Shown here in pieces: positions 1 through 8,178 of a stretch of DNA of 64,000 nucleotides. The stretch is from the NCBI RefSeq assembly GCF_018424605.1, contig NZ_QTKT01000004.1, forward strand, positions 301,554-365,553, in the 5' to 3' direction. How positions within the stretch are numbered: the stretch's first letter is position 1; each line of letters opens with the position of its first letter. The position numbers and the translations under genes were made by a program. The stretch comes from Marinobacter lipolyticus. GTDB lineage: Bacteria > Pseudomonadota > Gammaproteobacteria > Pseudomonadales > Oleiphilaceae. The notes below the pieces were generated by a model that was not told where the DNA came from, did not search any database, and was given only the letters and a program-made list of their open reading frames with translations.

Positions 1-78
1 GCGCGCCCGGAAGACCGGGCGGCGAACCGCCGCCTTGAGCTGGAATACATCACCCAGGAAATGGCCGCGGCGCTGTAG
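1..78 (+). CDS. C-terminal end of a probable OmpA-family protein (partial)
   Basis: The window opens inside a gene read in frame 1 and ending at TAG (76-78). Only 25 residues are visible. The stretch PEDRAANRRLELEY resembles the end of an OmpA C-terminal peptidoglycan-binding domain, where an N-R-R-(V/L)-E segment close to the C-terminus is typical. This is a resemblance over a short piece, so the family is tentative and nothing can be said about the N-terminal part. It converges on the minus-strand MAPEG gene with a 12-base gap. Confidence 0.4.
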   Translation, partial: ARPEDRAANRRLELEYITQEMAAAL

Positions 79-90
79 GCGCCGACGGCT

Positions 91-492
91 CTACCCGTAG
101 ACCTGGTAAACGTTCGCCAGCAGCAGGATGGCGGCAACCAGGATTGCAAGCCAGGTCAGCACGACCCCCAGGATACGGGCCTTGTGAGGCCCGCCGCGGC
201 CATTGATCATGCCCCAGGCGTGCAGTATCCGCCCCACCACCAGCGCCATGCCGGTCCAGTAAATCAGGCTGGCCGCCACGCCATTGAGCTCCGCCAGACC
301 CAGCATGATCAGGCACAGCGGTGCGTACTCCACCAGGTTGGCCTGGGCACGCACGGTGGCGTGGAACTCACGATCGTCAGTCACCCCCAGACCTTTGCGG
401 TACTTCAGCCGGAAACGCACCACCTGGAACGACAGGACCAGTAACAGTAAGCCGGTAACTGCGGCGAAGATCGCCGTGACGGGTACAATCAT
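91..492 (-). CDS. MAPEG family membrane protein
   Basis: A 133-residue protein with about four hydrophobic helices, the usual size and topology of the MAPEG superfamily (membrane-associated proteins in eicosanoid and glutathione metabolism). Characteristic pieces are the loop FHATVRAQANLVEYAP after the first helix and RILHAWGMINGRGGPHKAR in the middle, as in bacterial YecN-type members. These act in the inner membrane, possibly as glutathione-dependent detoxifying enzymes, but bacterial substrates are mostly unknown. The ATG is preceded by AAGG, and the gene follows the GlsB-like gene by two bases, so the two are probably co-transcribed. Confidence 0.85.
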   Translation of the reverse strand: MIVPVTAIFAAVTGLLLLVLSFQVVRFRLKYRKGLGVTDDREFHATVRAQANLVEYAPLCLIMLGLAELNGVAASLIYWTGMALVVGRILHAWGMINGRGGPHKARILGVVLTWLAILVAAILLLANVYQVYG

Positions 493-494
493 GG

Positions 495-737
495 TCAGGC
501 CTTCTTGATCGCGCTGACGATCGCCAGCAACAGCACCGCGCCCACTGTCGCGGTCACCAGTTCACCCACCGCGCCCTGGGCGGCAAGGCCGAGCAGGCGG
601 AAGACGAAACCACCCAGGAACGACCCGACAATACCGATACCGATGTTGGCCAGTACACCAAAGCCGCGCCCCTTCATGATCAGCCCGGCCAGCCAGCCGG
701 CGACACCACCAATAATCAGAAACAGAATCAGATTCAT
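495..737 (-). CDS. GlsB/YeaQ/YmgE family stress-response membrane protein
   Basis: A small, very hydrophobic, glycine-rich protein of about 80 residues with three predicted membrane segments. The pattern GGVAGWLAGLIMKG followed by NIGIGIVGSFLGGFVF is the hallmark of the transglycosylase-associated/GlsB family. Members are envelope proteins induced by acid, osmotic or other stress; the molecular role is unknown. An ATG three codons upstream (746) is possible, but the ATG at 737 sits 8-10 bases after AGGGAG and is preferred. It is first in a two-gene unit with the MAPEG gene. Confidence 0.85.
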   Translation of the reverse strand: MNLILFLIIGGVAGWLAGLIMKGRGFGVLANIGIGIVGSFLGGFVFRLLGLAAQGAVGELVTATVGAVLLLAIVSAIKKA

Positions 738-833
738 AACACGCATCTCCCTGCCGTTCGGACGAATAATTCAGACCCGGAAAGACTGCCCTGTTTTCCG
801 TTCTGCTTCAAGCACATCCGAATCAGGGCCGGG

Positions 834-1535
834 TCAGGCCATGGCGGCGATGGCGGCTTCCATCTCACGACGGCAGCGCGCCATCAGTTCGGGAATGTCG
901 TCGCTGGTAAGGTGCGCGGTCTCGATGGGCGGCAGGATCCGGATCGACACCGGCTCCCGGCGCCCGGTCCAGCCGAGGGTGCCGTCCTGATACTGGCGGG
1001 CACAGACCATGGTGATGGGGGCGCCGGAAGCAACAGCGGCATGGAAGGCGCCTTTCTTGAACTTCTGCAGGCCGAGTCCGCGGCTGCGGGTGCCCTCAGG
1101 AAACACCCACAGGCTCTTGCGATCGCGGGCGATGGCGTCGCTGGTGGCCTGCATCACCGCGATGGCCTTGTGTGAGCGGGCGCGGTTGAGAATCACGTTG
1201 CCACCGAGCCAGAACACCTGGCCGAAAAATGGCAGCCACACCAGCGACGACTTGCCCACGGTCACGGTCCGCGGCGGCAGCAGGTCCCCCATCACGAACA
1301 GGTCATCGTTGTGCTGGTGGTTGGCAATCATCACCGTGGGGCGGTCCAGCGGCACGTGTTCCCGCCCACTCAAAGGGCGCTCCATACCCAGCAGAAAACG
1401 CCCGACTCTGGCCACCGCAAACCCCAGTAACCGGTTATTGTCAGGATTGAAGGGACGGGCCAGATACAGAGCCAAGGCAAAAAAACAGATAACCGGCACA
1501 CTCAGCCAGGCCAGGAATTTTCTCAGAACACCCAT
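834..1535 (-). CDS. plsC: 1-acyl-sn-glycerol-3-phosphate acyltransferase (PlsC)
   Basis: A 233-residue membrane-bound acyltransferase of phospholipid synthesis that converts lysophosphatidic acid to phosphatidic acid using acyl-ACP or acyl-CoA. An N-terminal hydrophobic helix (about residues 12-26) is followed by the catalytic HX4D motif in NHQHNDD (His73, Asp78) and the glycerol-phosphate-binding FPEGTRS motif (145-151). Length is normal for PlsC. A GTG five codons upstream (1550) could also be the start; neither has a strong ribosome-binding site. Marine gammaproteobacteria often carry several PlsC paralogues, so the exact acyl preference is unknown. Confidence 0.88.
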   Translation of the reverse strand: MGVLRKFLAWLSVPVICFFALALYLARPFNPDNNRLLGFAVARVGRFLLGMERPLSGREHVPLDRPTVMIANHQHNDDLFVMGDLLPPRTVTVGKSSLVWLPFFGQVFWLGGNVILNRARSHKAIAVMQATSDAIARDRKSLWVFPEGTRSRGLGLQKFKKGAFHAAVASGAPITMVCARQYQDGTLGWTGRREPVSIRILPPIETAHLTSDDIPELMARCRREMEAAIAAMA

Positions 1536-1582
1536 GCAACACGAACTCACTGATTAAATTGGCGCACAAGTGTAAGCCAAAC

Positions 1583-2194
1583 CTACAGCCCGGCAACAGT
1601 ATCGATTTGTACCTGTTCGTTACCTGCCACGGCCGCCGGCTCAGGGTCCGAGGTCGCCTCGACCACGTAGCGCAAGGGCCCGTCGGAATCGAGGCTGTCG
1701 AAGGGGTAGCAGGTCACCAGTAGCAGGGTATCGTCCGCCAGCTGGCCGGTGTCGATCTGCTCGTAACGGCTATCGACAACGCGAATCGTCTCGACCCGAT
1801 AGCGATACCAGTTGCCGGAGCGCGTTTGCAGTTTCAGCTGGCTGCCGGCCTGCAGATGACGCAGCCCGGTGAAATGGGTGTCCCGGTGGCCGGCGATGAT
1901 CACCGGACCGGAACCCGCGGCATTGCCCAGAACCTGTCCCGGCCCGAACGCCAGGCTCTCACCGTGGGCGCCGTCCAGCACGAGCATCGACTGGCCCAGA
2001 TCCGGCAGCGCCAACCGCGCCACCGGCCAGGTGTCCGCCCATGGCCACGGCCGGGCCTCGGACTGCCGCGCCTGACTTTCTGCCCAGGCCAGTTCCAGCA
2101 ACTCCTGGGCCACCAGCGCCTTGAATGGAATCCACAAGCCCACAGCCAGCACGGCGGCGAAGACCATGGTCAACAACCCCAGCAAACGGCTCAT
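1583..2194 (-). CDS. Class GN sortase (dedicated marine proteobacterial sortase)
   Basis: A 203-residue transpeptidase anchored by an N-terminal membrane helix (residues 4-24), with the catalytic domain in the periplasm. The catalytic triad is visible: His103 in AGHRDTHF, Cys162 in LLVTCYPF and Arg175 in GPLRYVVEA. This matches the Gram-negative class GN sortases (TIGR03784-type) that process one dedicated substrate encoded next door. Its ATG overlaps the substrate stop codon (ATGA, 4 bases) and is preceded by AGGAGGG, so translation is coupled to the substrate gene. Gram-negative sortases are poorly understood because the attachment point of the cleaved substrate is unknown. Confidence 0.93.
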   Translation of the reverse strand: MSRLLGLLTMVFAAVLAVGLWIPFKALVAQELLELAWAESQARQSEARPWPWADTWPVARLALPDLGQSMLVLDGAHGESLAFGPGQVLGNAAGSGPVIIAGHRDTHFTGLRHLQAGSQLKLQTRSGNWYRYRVETIRVVDSRYEQIDTGQLADDTLLLVTCYPFDSLDSDGPLRYVVEATSDPEPAAVAGNEQVQIDTVAGL

Positions 2195-4320
2195 GGGAAT
2201 ACCCTCCTGTGCAGCATCCAGGCGGCAGCCGAGAACATCAGGCCGAGCAGTCCCAGGGCAATCAGCAGCGGCGACACCGTCGCTGTTTGGGGATACCGCA
2301 ACAAGGTGTTGCTGCTTCGCGCCGGCAACAGGGTGGGTACGTGGTCGGTTTTCAGCGGCTTCGACGTTGCCCGCACCGGCGTCTGGTCCACCGCCACAAA
2401 ACTGGTGAAACGGGTGACCAGCTGGTGGGCCAGCGCCAGCTCGATAACCTGCTGCTGTTGGTCGTCAACCTGGCCCGACAATCCCTGATCCATCAGGCTG
2501 TCGATCTTCTCACGCCCCCAGTGGCGGTGCAGACCGCTGCCCTGGGCGGCGCGTGACAGTTCCAGTTCGGTGCGCCAGCGTTTGCCATCCGGCATGCGAC
2601 CGGACATTTCCAGGCTGCCCTGTGGGCGAACACCCCGGATCACCTGCACCAGCGGCTCGCCGGCAAACAGGTCTCCGGGCCTGGCCGGGTAGGCTTCGAC
2701 ATTATCCGCCGATGGCGGAACGGCCACGGCGATGTCCGTCAGTACCGGGGCCCGCATCTTGGCAAACAGATCGTCCAGTGGTCCGCTCACCCCGGCGGTG
2801 TCGCTGATCGCGGTATAGCTGCCACGCCCGTACCGGGCCGCCTCCCGCATGAAATGCATGTTCGGGGCCGAGCCGATGCCGACGGTGAACAACCGTTGAT
2901 CACCCAGTTGCTGGTGGATCTGCGCGAACAGCGCATTCTCATTGCCCACCGCGCCGTCGGTAATAAACACCACCTGACGCACATGGTCGCCCGCCGCTTC
3001 ACCCGTCCTGGCTTCGTCGTTCAGCGCCAGGCTCAGTGCCGGCGCCATTTCGGTACCGCCATTGGCCTCCAGCCCCTCCACGTAGCGTCGGGCCCGGGCC
3101 AGGTTGCGGCCGTTGGCGGGCACTGCCTGCATGAACAGGGCGTGGGTCTGGCTGTTGAACTGAATGACGTTAAAGCGATCCGCCGGCGACAGCGTGCCCA
3201 GCCCCCGCAACAACGAGCTGCGCGCCTGAGCGATGGGCGCGCCCGCCATGGAGCCGGACGTATCGATCACGAACACCAGTTCGCGGGGCAGGGACTGATC
3301 AGGCGTGACGCCCGGCACCAGCAGCGCCAGAAGATAATCCTCCCCCTGCCACCGCTCGTGGAACACCGCCGCAGACGGCGCCTGCCCCCGCTCCGGCGCC
3401 CAGCGCACCACCAGATCCCGGTCCATCGGCACGGTCTGCTGCTCCGGTTCGACCCACAGGCGGTTGCCGTCACGCCGACTGGTCAGTGCGTGACTGGGGC
3501 TGCTAACGAGTGCTAACGGCATGCCCGCCTGGATGTCGAGACGGATCGAGGCGCGATGGCTTCCCGCCGGCACGTCCTCCGCCAACACGGTGAACGGGCT
3601 GATGGCGTCGGCATCCGGCACCTGGCGGGTGGGGCTGGCCCAGCCGCCCTGCCATTGCCGCGGCGCATCGGTGAGCGGTGCTCCGGGCATGTACCGCGGA
3701 GTGAGCGTGGTGGGCAGACGCAGTTCGAACTCGCCAGACTGGTAGCGCACGGTCTCCTGGTAACTGAGCTCCACGGTGACGGTTTCACCCGGCGGAATAT
3801 TGGCAACGTGGGTGGTAAACAGGTTGGGGCGCTGCCGATCCACCCGGGCGGCGTGTTTGCCGTCTTTTTTGGCCTCCTCGTAGCGACGTTTGGCCTCCTG
3901 CTTCTCGCGCACTTCGCCGACAATGACCCGCTCCCCCACGCGCAGGGTCATGCCATAAACGCTGGCCTTCTCCGGCAGCGGGAACACAAACACCCCTTCG
4001 CGCCAGTGCTCGCTGGCGTTGCGGAAACTCTGGGTAAGCCGGGTATCGGCCATCAGCCCGCTGATCCGGACCTGATAATCGGTGCTGAGCAGCGTGGCCT
4101 GGGCCTGTCGCTGCCCTGCGGCATCGACCAGCTCCAGCGTGCCGGCGCCCGCTTCGTCGGCTGTCGGCGGCTGCGCCGCGTCGGCGTACAGAGGGTGCAC
4201 AAACAACAGCAGCAGCATTGCCAGCCACAGGGACACCCCTTCGCAGCAGCGCCTCACGCGGGTTTGGCTCAGTCGGGGTTTGCGGCATTCCAGTCGTAGC
4301 AGGGTCGTTGGTAGCATCAT
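2191..4320 (-). CDS. Marine proteobacterial sortase target protein (VIT and VWA domains)
   Basis: The dedicated substrate of the adjacent sortase, 709 residues from the ATG at 4320, which follows AAAGGA by six bases. An upstream ATG (4347) would add nine residues. Order of parts: basic N-terminus and hydrophobic export signal ending near YADA, a VIT (inter-alpha-trypsin inhibitor) domain with the KRRYEEAKKDGK region, a von Willebrand factor A domain with MIDAS motif DTSGS (about residues 353-357), and a C-terminal sorting signal made of PQTATVSP (about 677-684), a hydrophobic helix and a basic tail. The family is TIGR03788-type. The VWA domain suggests metal-dependent adhesion or protein binding at the cell surface; the ligand is unknown. 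Confidence 0.93.
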   Translation of the reverse strand: MMLPTTLLRLECRKPRLSQTRVRRCCEGVSLWLAMLLLLFVHPLYADAAQPPTADEAGAGTLELVDAAGQRQAQATLLSTDYQVRISGLMADTRLTQSFRNASEHWREGVFVFPLPEKASVYGMTLRVGERVIVGEVREKQEAKRRYEEAKKDGKHAARVDRQRPNLFTTHVANIPPGETVTVELSYQETVRYQSGEFELRLPTTLTPRYMPGAPLTDAPRQWQGGWASPTRQVPDADAISPFTVLAEDVPAGSHRASIRLDIQAGMPLALVSSPSHALTSRRDGNRLWVEPEQQTVPMDRDLVVRWAPERGQAPSAAVFHERWQGEDYLLALLVPGVTPDQSLPRELVFVIDTSGSMAGAPIAQARSSLLRGLGTLSPADRFNVIQFNSQTHALFMQAVPANGRNLARARRYVEGLEANGGTEMAPALSLALNDEARTGEAAGDHVRQVVFITDGAVGNENALFAQIHQQLGDQRLFTVGIGSAPNMHFMREAARYGRGSYTAISDTAGVSGPLDDLFAKMRAPVLTDIAVAVPPSADNVEAYPARPGDLFAGEPLVQVIRGVRPQGSLEMSGRMPDGKRWRTELELSRAAQGSGLHRHWGREKIDSLMDQGLSGQVDDQQQQVIELALAHQLVTRFTSFVAVDQTPVRATSKPLKTDHVPTLLPARSSNTLLRYPQTATVSPLLIALGLLGLMFSAAAWMLHRRVFP

Positions 4321-4553
4321 CGGGCATCCTTTCTTTTTCGCAGCCAATCGGGCCGGGTTATCGTGGATGCTGCTATTTCAACCTGGCGAACCGACGCGCA
4401 GGTGGCGGAATCTGGCCATCGTGCGGTAAAAAAATGATGAATTGTGGCAAACCCCGCGGTTGGCCTTGTGCTGGCCCGACAGCGTGGTTAGCCTTGTTCT
4501 GGCCTTCCAGCATGATTAAATAGAGCCTGTCATTCACCGGAACCCAGCTATCC
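4321..4553. promoter_or_regulatory. Divergent intergenic region of the sortase system
   Basis: This gap separates the sortase-substrate operon (minus) from its regulator-kinase operon (plus), so it must carry both promoters and probably the binding sites of the response regulator. The sequence is less GC-rich than the flanking genes. I see no convincing long palindrome or canonical -35/-10 pair, so the exact sites cannot be placed. Confidence 0.5.
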
Positions 4554-5255
4554 ATGAAACGACACATCGCCCTGATTGAAGACGAGCCGGCCATCCGGGA
4601 AAACTACCGGGATGCGTTCGAACGTCGCGGTTTCCGCGTCTCGGCCTACGGCGACCGCAAGACCGCCTACCAGGCGCTGCGCACCGCCCTGCCCGATCTG
4701 GCCATCATTGATGTTGGCCTGGGCGACGAGCCGGAAGGCGGATTCACCCTGTGCCAGGATTTGCGTCTGCTGTCGGCGACCGTGCCCATCATCTTCCTGA
4801 CCGCACGGGACAGTGACATTGATTCGGTGCACGGCCTGCGCCTGGGAGCGGACGATTACGTCACCAAGGACATGAGCCTGGACCATTTGCTGGCGCGGGT
4901 GACCGCCCTGCTGCGCCGCGCCGATGCCTGGGCGGAAGCCCTGAAAAAACCGGACGAAGTACTTCAGCGCGGCAAGCTGACCCTGAACGTGGACCGCATG
5001 ACCGCCGACTGGCAGGACCAGCCGGTGGATCTCACGGTGACCGAATTCTGGATGCTGCACGCGCTGGTCCGGCACCCCGGCCATGTGCGCAGCCGCGACC
5101 AGCTGATGGAGGCCGCCAGCACCGTGCTTGATGACAACACGGTGACCTCCCACATCAAACGCATCCGCCGTAAATTCCAGCAACTGGACAGTGCCTTTGA
5201 CGGCATACAGACCGCCTACGGCATGGGCTATCGCTGGAATGCCCATGAGGTTTAG
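4554..5255 (+). CDS. Dedicated sortase system response regulator (OmpR family)
   Basis: A 233-residue two-domain response regulator. The receiver domain has the acidic pair in LIEDEPA, the phosphoacceptor Asp53 in AIIDVG and the conserved Lys in YVTKDMS. The C-terminal winged-helix domain shows the usual HIKRIRRKF recognition region and an IQTAYGMGYRW wing. It matches the proteobacterial dedicated-sortase regulator family (TIGR03787-type) by its sequence and by its place divergent to the sortase and adjacent to the cognate kinase. It probably controls transcription of the sortase-substrate pair through the shared intergenic region; that target is inferred. Confidence 0.92.
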   Translation: MKRHIALIEDEPAIRENYRDAFERRGFRVSAYGDRKTAYQALRTALPDLAIIDVGLGDEPEGGFTLCQDLRLLSATVPIIFLTARDSDIDSVHGLRLGADDYVTKDMSLDHLLARVTALLRRADAWAEALKKPDEVLQRGKLTLNVDRMTADWQDQPVDLTVTEFWMLHALVRHPGHVRSRDQLMEAASTVLDDNTVTSHIKRIRRKFQQLDSAFDGIQTAYGMGYRWNAHEV

Positions 5256-5258
5256 GTC

Positions 5259-7256
5259 TTGAACCTCAAGCGCCAGCTGTTCCTTGCCAGCCTGCTGATG
5301 CTGCTGATTCCCTGGGCCGGGCTGCAGTTCGTCCTGGAACTGGACGAAGCGTTACGCACACAGGCCGCGGAGCAGGTGCAGGAACAAGCCAGGCGCATGG
5401 CACAAACCACCGGCGATCTGCTGATCGGCACCGACGTGGTCGAGCAGGGTACGCCGGTGATCTATGCACAGCCGGTCGATCAGCCGCCACGGCTTGACGG
5501 GTACGGTGACGACTGGCCGGGGTACGATGAGGAACTGTCCCATCAGCAATGGCAGGCGCTGCCTGCGACAACGGAAAACTCGGCCCTGCGCTGGCAGGCG
5601 GTCACCGATCAGCGCCATTTGTATCTGCTGGTACGGGTGCAACGCCCGGACATCACCTACTTTGATCCCGGTTCGCCTGCCCGCCTCCATGACCGGCTGC
5701 GGCTGATCCAGCAGACGAATGGTGAGGTCTCGGAACGGCTGATCCGCACCCCCGCGCCCGGCAGCCTTTACGCCTCAATCCCCGGGCAGGACGACGAACC
5801 GGATTATCGGGTAACCGGTCGCTGGGAAACCGTGGAACAGGGTTATCAACTGGAACTGCAGCTGCCGTTACCGCCACGGGGCAGCCGTCTGGGCCTGGTG
5901 GCCGAGTGGCCGCAGGACGGCGGCTATGGTTCCGCCGGCACAGAGCTTGACCCGCCTCCGGTGGTGGTCAGGCGCCTGCCCGCCGTGGAACGGGAGCTGG
6001 CCAGCCAGTTGGCCGGCGGCCAGCATCTGCAGGTTGTGGAACCCGATGGCTGGGTGATCGCCCGGCAAACGCTGGCGAGCCGCAACCGGCGACCGGAATT
6101 CGATACCTTGAGCCCGTTGCAGGTAGTGGAACAGATCGCGCTCAACGGCCTGCGGGCGCTGGTCCGGTTTTATCAGCCCGAGCCGCAGCCCGTGGACAAC
6201 ACCGCCAACCTGCTGGACCCGCACACACTGCCGCAGCAGGGGTTGGTGCGCCACCGCGATGGCGAAACCCTGCTGATGGTGACGCAACCGGTGTTCAATG
6301 GCCGCACGCTGGTGCTGGAACAATCGCTGAACCAGTTATTGGCGTTGTCCGGTAACGCTCTGGGTTCGGTCATCGCGCGCAGCACGCTGCTGGTGGTGGC
6401 CTTGATGCTGATACTGCTGGGCTACGTCAGCTGGTTGTCGTGGCGGATCACCCGGCTGCAGCGGGCGGTGAGCGCCAGCGTAGATGACGACGGGCGCATC
6501 GTCGGCACCCTGCCGCCAACCCGTGCCCGCGACGAGCTCGGCCAGCTGCACCAGCATTTCGGGCAGATGGTCAATCGCCTGCACGGATACAATGATTACC
6601 TGGAAAGCTTTTCCCGCCGCCTTTCCCACGAGTTGAAAACGCCGGTGGCGGTGGTGCGGTCGTCGCTGGACAACCTGCGGCACGCCGACTCCGCCCAGGA
6701 CCGGGACAGCTACATTGCGCGCGCCGCCTCGGCGACCGATCGGCTGAGCCAGATTCTCAATGGCATGAGCGAGGCGGCCAGACTGGAACAAAGCTTTGAC
6801 CACGCCGAGAAAGAGCACTTCGACCTGGCGGAGGTCCTGGCTCAGGCCACCCGCGCCTATCAGGAGCTGGACCGCACGCACCGGATTAGCTATCAGGGGC
6901 CGCCCGCTGGCGCCCCGATGAATGGCTCTCCCGAGCTGATCGTGCAATTGCTGGACAAACTGGTGGATAACGCCCGCGATTTCACCCCCGCCGACGGGCG
7001 GATTCAGGTCACCCTCGCGGTCTCCGCCCGCTGGCTGGATCTGAGCGTGTTCAACGAAGGTTCGCAATTACCGGACCGTCCCGGCTCGGACATCTTCGCG
7101 CCGTTCATTTCCCACCGAAACCGGTCCCAGGATGGCCACCTCGGCCAGGGGCTGCTGATCGTGCGGCTGATCACCGAGCATCACGGCGGGCGGGTGCGGG
7201 CAGACAATGACACCGATGGTGTGCGTTTTACCGTCTCCCTGCCCCGTCAATCCTGA
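5259..7256 (+). CDS. Dedicated sortase system sensor histidine kinase
   Basis: A 665-residue inner-membrane kinase starting at TTG, three bases after the regulator stop, with GAGG upstream. A first membrane helix (about 5-25), a large periplasmic domain of about 340 residues (30-370), a second helix (about 374-395) and a HAMP-like linker lead to the kinase core. The phosphoacceptor is His457 in SHELKTPVAVV, followed by an N-box KLVDNARDF and a glycine-rich GHLGQGL. The large sensor domain is typical of TIGR03785-type kinases and could monitor the sortase substrate or its ligand in the periplasm. The 3' end overlaps the convergent DUF815 gene by 10 bases. Confidence 0.92.
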   Translation: MNLKRQLFLASLLMLLIPWAGLQFVLELDEALRTQAAEQVQEQARRMAQTTGDLLIGTDVVEQGTPVIYAQPVDQPPRLDGYGDDWPGYDEELSHQQWQALPATTENSALRWQAVTDQRHLYLLVRVQRPDITYFDPGSPARLHDRLRLIQQTNGEVSERLIRTPAPGSLYASIPGQDDEPDYRVTGRWETVEQGYQLELQLPLPPRGSRLGLVAEWPQDGGYGSAGTELDPPPVVVRRLPAVERELASQLAGGQHLQVVEPDGWVIARQTLASRNRRPEFDTLSPLQVVEQIALNGLRALVRFYQPEPQPVDNTANLLDPHTLPQQGLVRHRDGETLLMVTQPVFNGRTLVLEQSLNQLLALSGNALGSVIARSTLLVVALMLILLGYVSWLSWRITRLQRAVSASVDDDGRIVGTLPPTRARDELGQLHQHFGQMVNRLHGYNDYLESFSRRLSHELKTPVAVVRSSLDNLRHADSAQDRDSYIARAASATDRLSQILNGMSEAARLEQSFDHAEKEHFDLAEVLAQATRAYQELDRTHRISYQGPPAGAPMNGSPELIVQLLDKLVDNARDFTPADGRIQVTLAVSARWLDLSVFNEGSQLPDRPGSDIFAPFISHRNRSQDGHLGQGLLIVRLITEHHGGRVRADNDTDGVRFTVSLPRQS

Positions 7257-8023
7257 GCATTCGCCCCGACGTGGCGGAAAAACTGCTGGGCGGTTCGGCC
7301 ATTGCGCACGCCCTTGGCGGTGGCAAACCGAACCGCCTCGCGGTGGAGTTCGGCGCGGTCGGCAACCTCCGGAAACAGCGCATCGACCGCCTGCAGATAC
7401 ACGTCCTGGGCGAACGGATAGAACGACAGCTGCAACCCGAACCGATCCGCCAGCGACACCTGCTCCTCGATCGCTTCGGCCGGGTGCAACTCACCGTCTC
7501 GCATCTGACTTTTCAGGTTGTCGGCCATAAACTCCGGCATCAGGTGCCGGCGATTGGAGGTCGCATAAACACGGACGTTCTCCGGCGGTAATTCCAAAGA
7601 CCCTTCCAGCACGCTTTTCAACGCTTTGTAGCTGGATTCGCCGACATCAAACGACAGGTCATCGCAGAAAATCACGAAGCGGAACGGCAGCTCGCAGATG
7701 TCATCCACAATTTCCGGAAGGTTCACCAGATCGTCCTTGTCCACCTCAATCATCCGCAGGCCGCTGTCCCGATAGCGGTTCAGTAACGCCTTGATCAGCG
7801 ACGACTTGCCGGTACCCCTGGCACCCCAGAGCAACGCGTTGTTGGACGGTTCGCCGGCCAGGAAGCGCTCGGTGTTGCGGGCCAGCGCCTGCTGCTGACG
7901 CTCGATACCCGTCAACGCCTGCCACTGTATCGGATCGAGCCGCCGGATGACCCGAAGACCGGATCGGTGACGGCGCCACACCGCCGCCGGTGTGGTCGCC
8001 CAATCGATGTTTGTTGCCTGCAT
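7247..8023 (-). CDS. DUF815 family AAA+ ATPase
   Basis: A 258-residue ATPase of the DUF815 family, a predicted cytoplasmic AAA+ protein of unknown substrate. Walker A is GARGTGKSS (about 67-75) and a Walker B-like FVIFCDDLSF follows. The family motif EVDKDDLVNLPEI lies between them. The ATG at 8023 is preceded by GGAGG at ideal spacing, so the in-frame ATG 42 bases further upstream is unlikely. Members are widespread in proteobacteria and are usually encoded alone. The stop lies inside the 3' end of the sortase-system kinase gene (tail-to-tail overlap of 10 bases), so transcripts converge there. Confidence 0.88.
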   Translation of the reverse strand: MQATNIDWATTPAAVWRRHRSGLRVIRRLDPIQWQALTGIERQQQALARNTERFLAGEPSNNALLWGARGTGKSSLIKALLNRYRDSGLRMIEVDKDDLVNLPEIVDDICELPFRFVIFCDDLSFDVGESSYKALKSVLEGSLELPPENVRVYATSNRRHLMPEFMADNLKSQMRDGELHPAEAIEEQVSLADRFGLQLSFYPFAQDVYLQAVDALFPEVADRAELHREAVRFATAKGVRNGRTAQQFFRHVGANAQD

Positions 8024-8178
8024 TTTACCTCCGCGCGGTTGCTCTCTGGCTGACCGATGGTTCACCGTTGAGGAGACTTTACCCGATCCGCAGCCGTGTG
8101 ACGTCCCGCTGTACAGGAAAATCCCGAACGGGGCGTCTACACTGACGATTCAGGATACCAAGGATTGCGAATAGCCCG

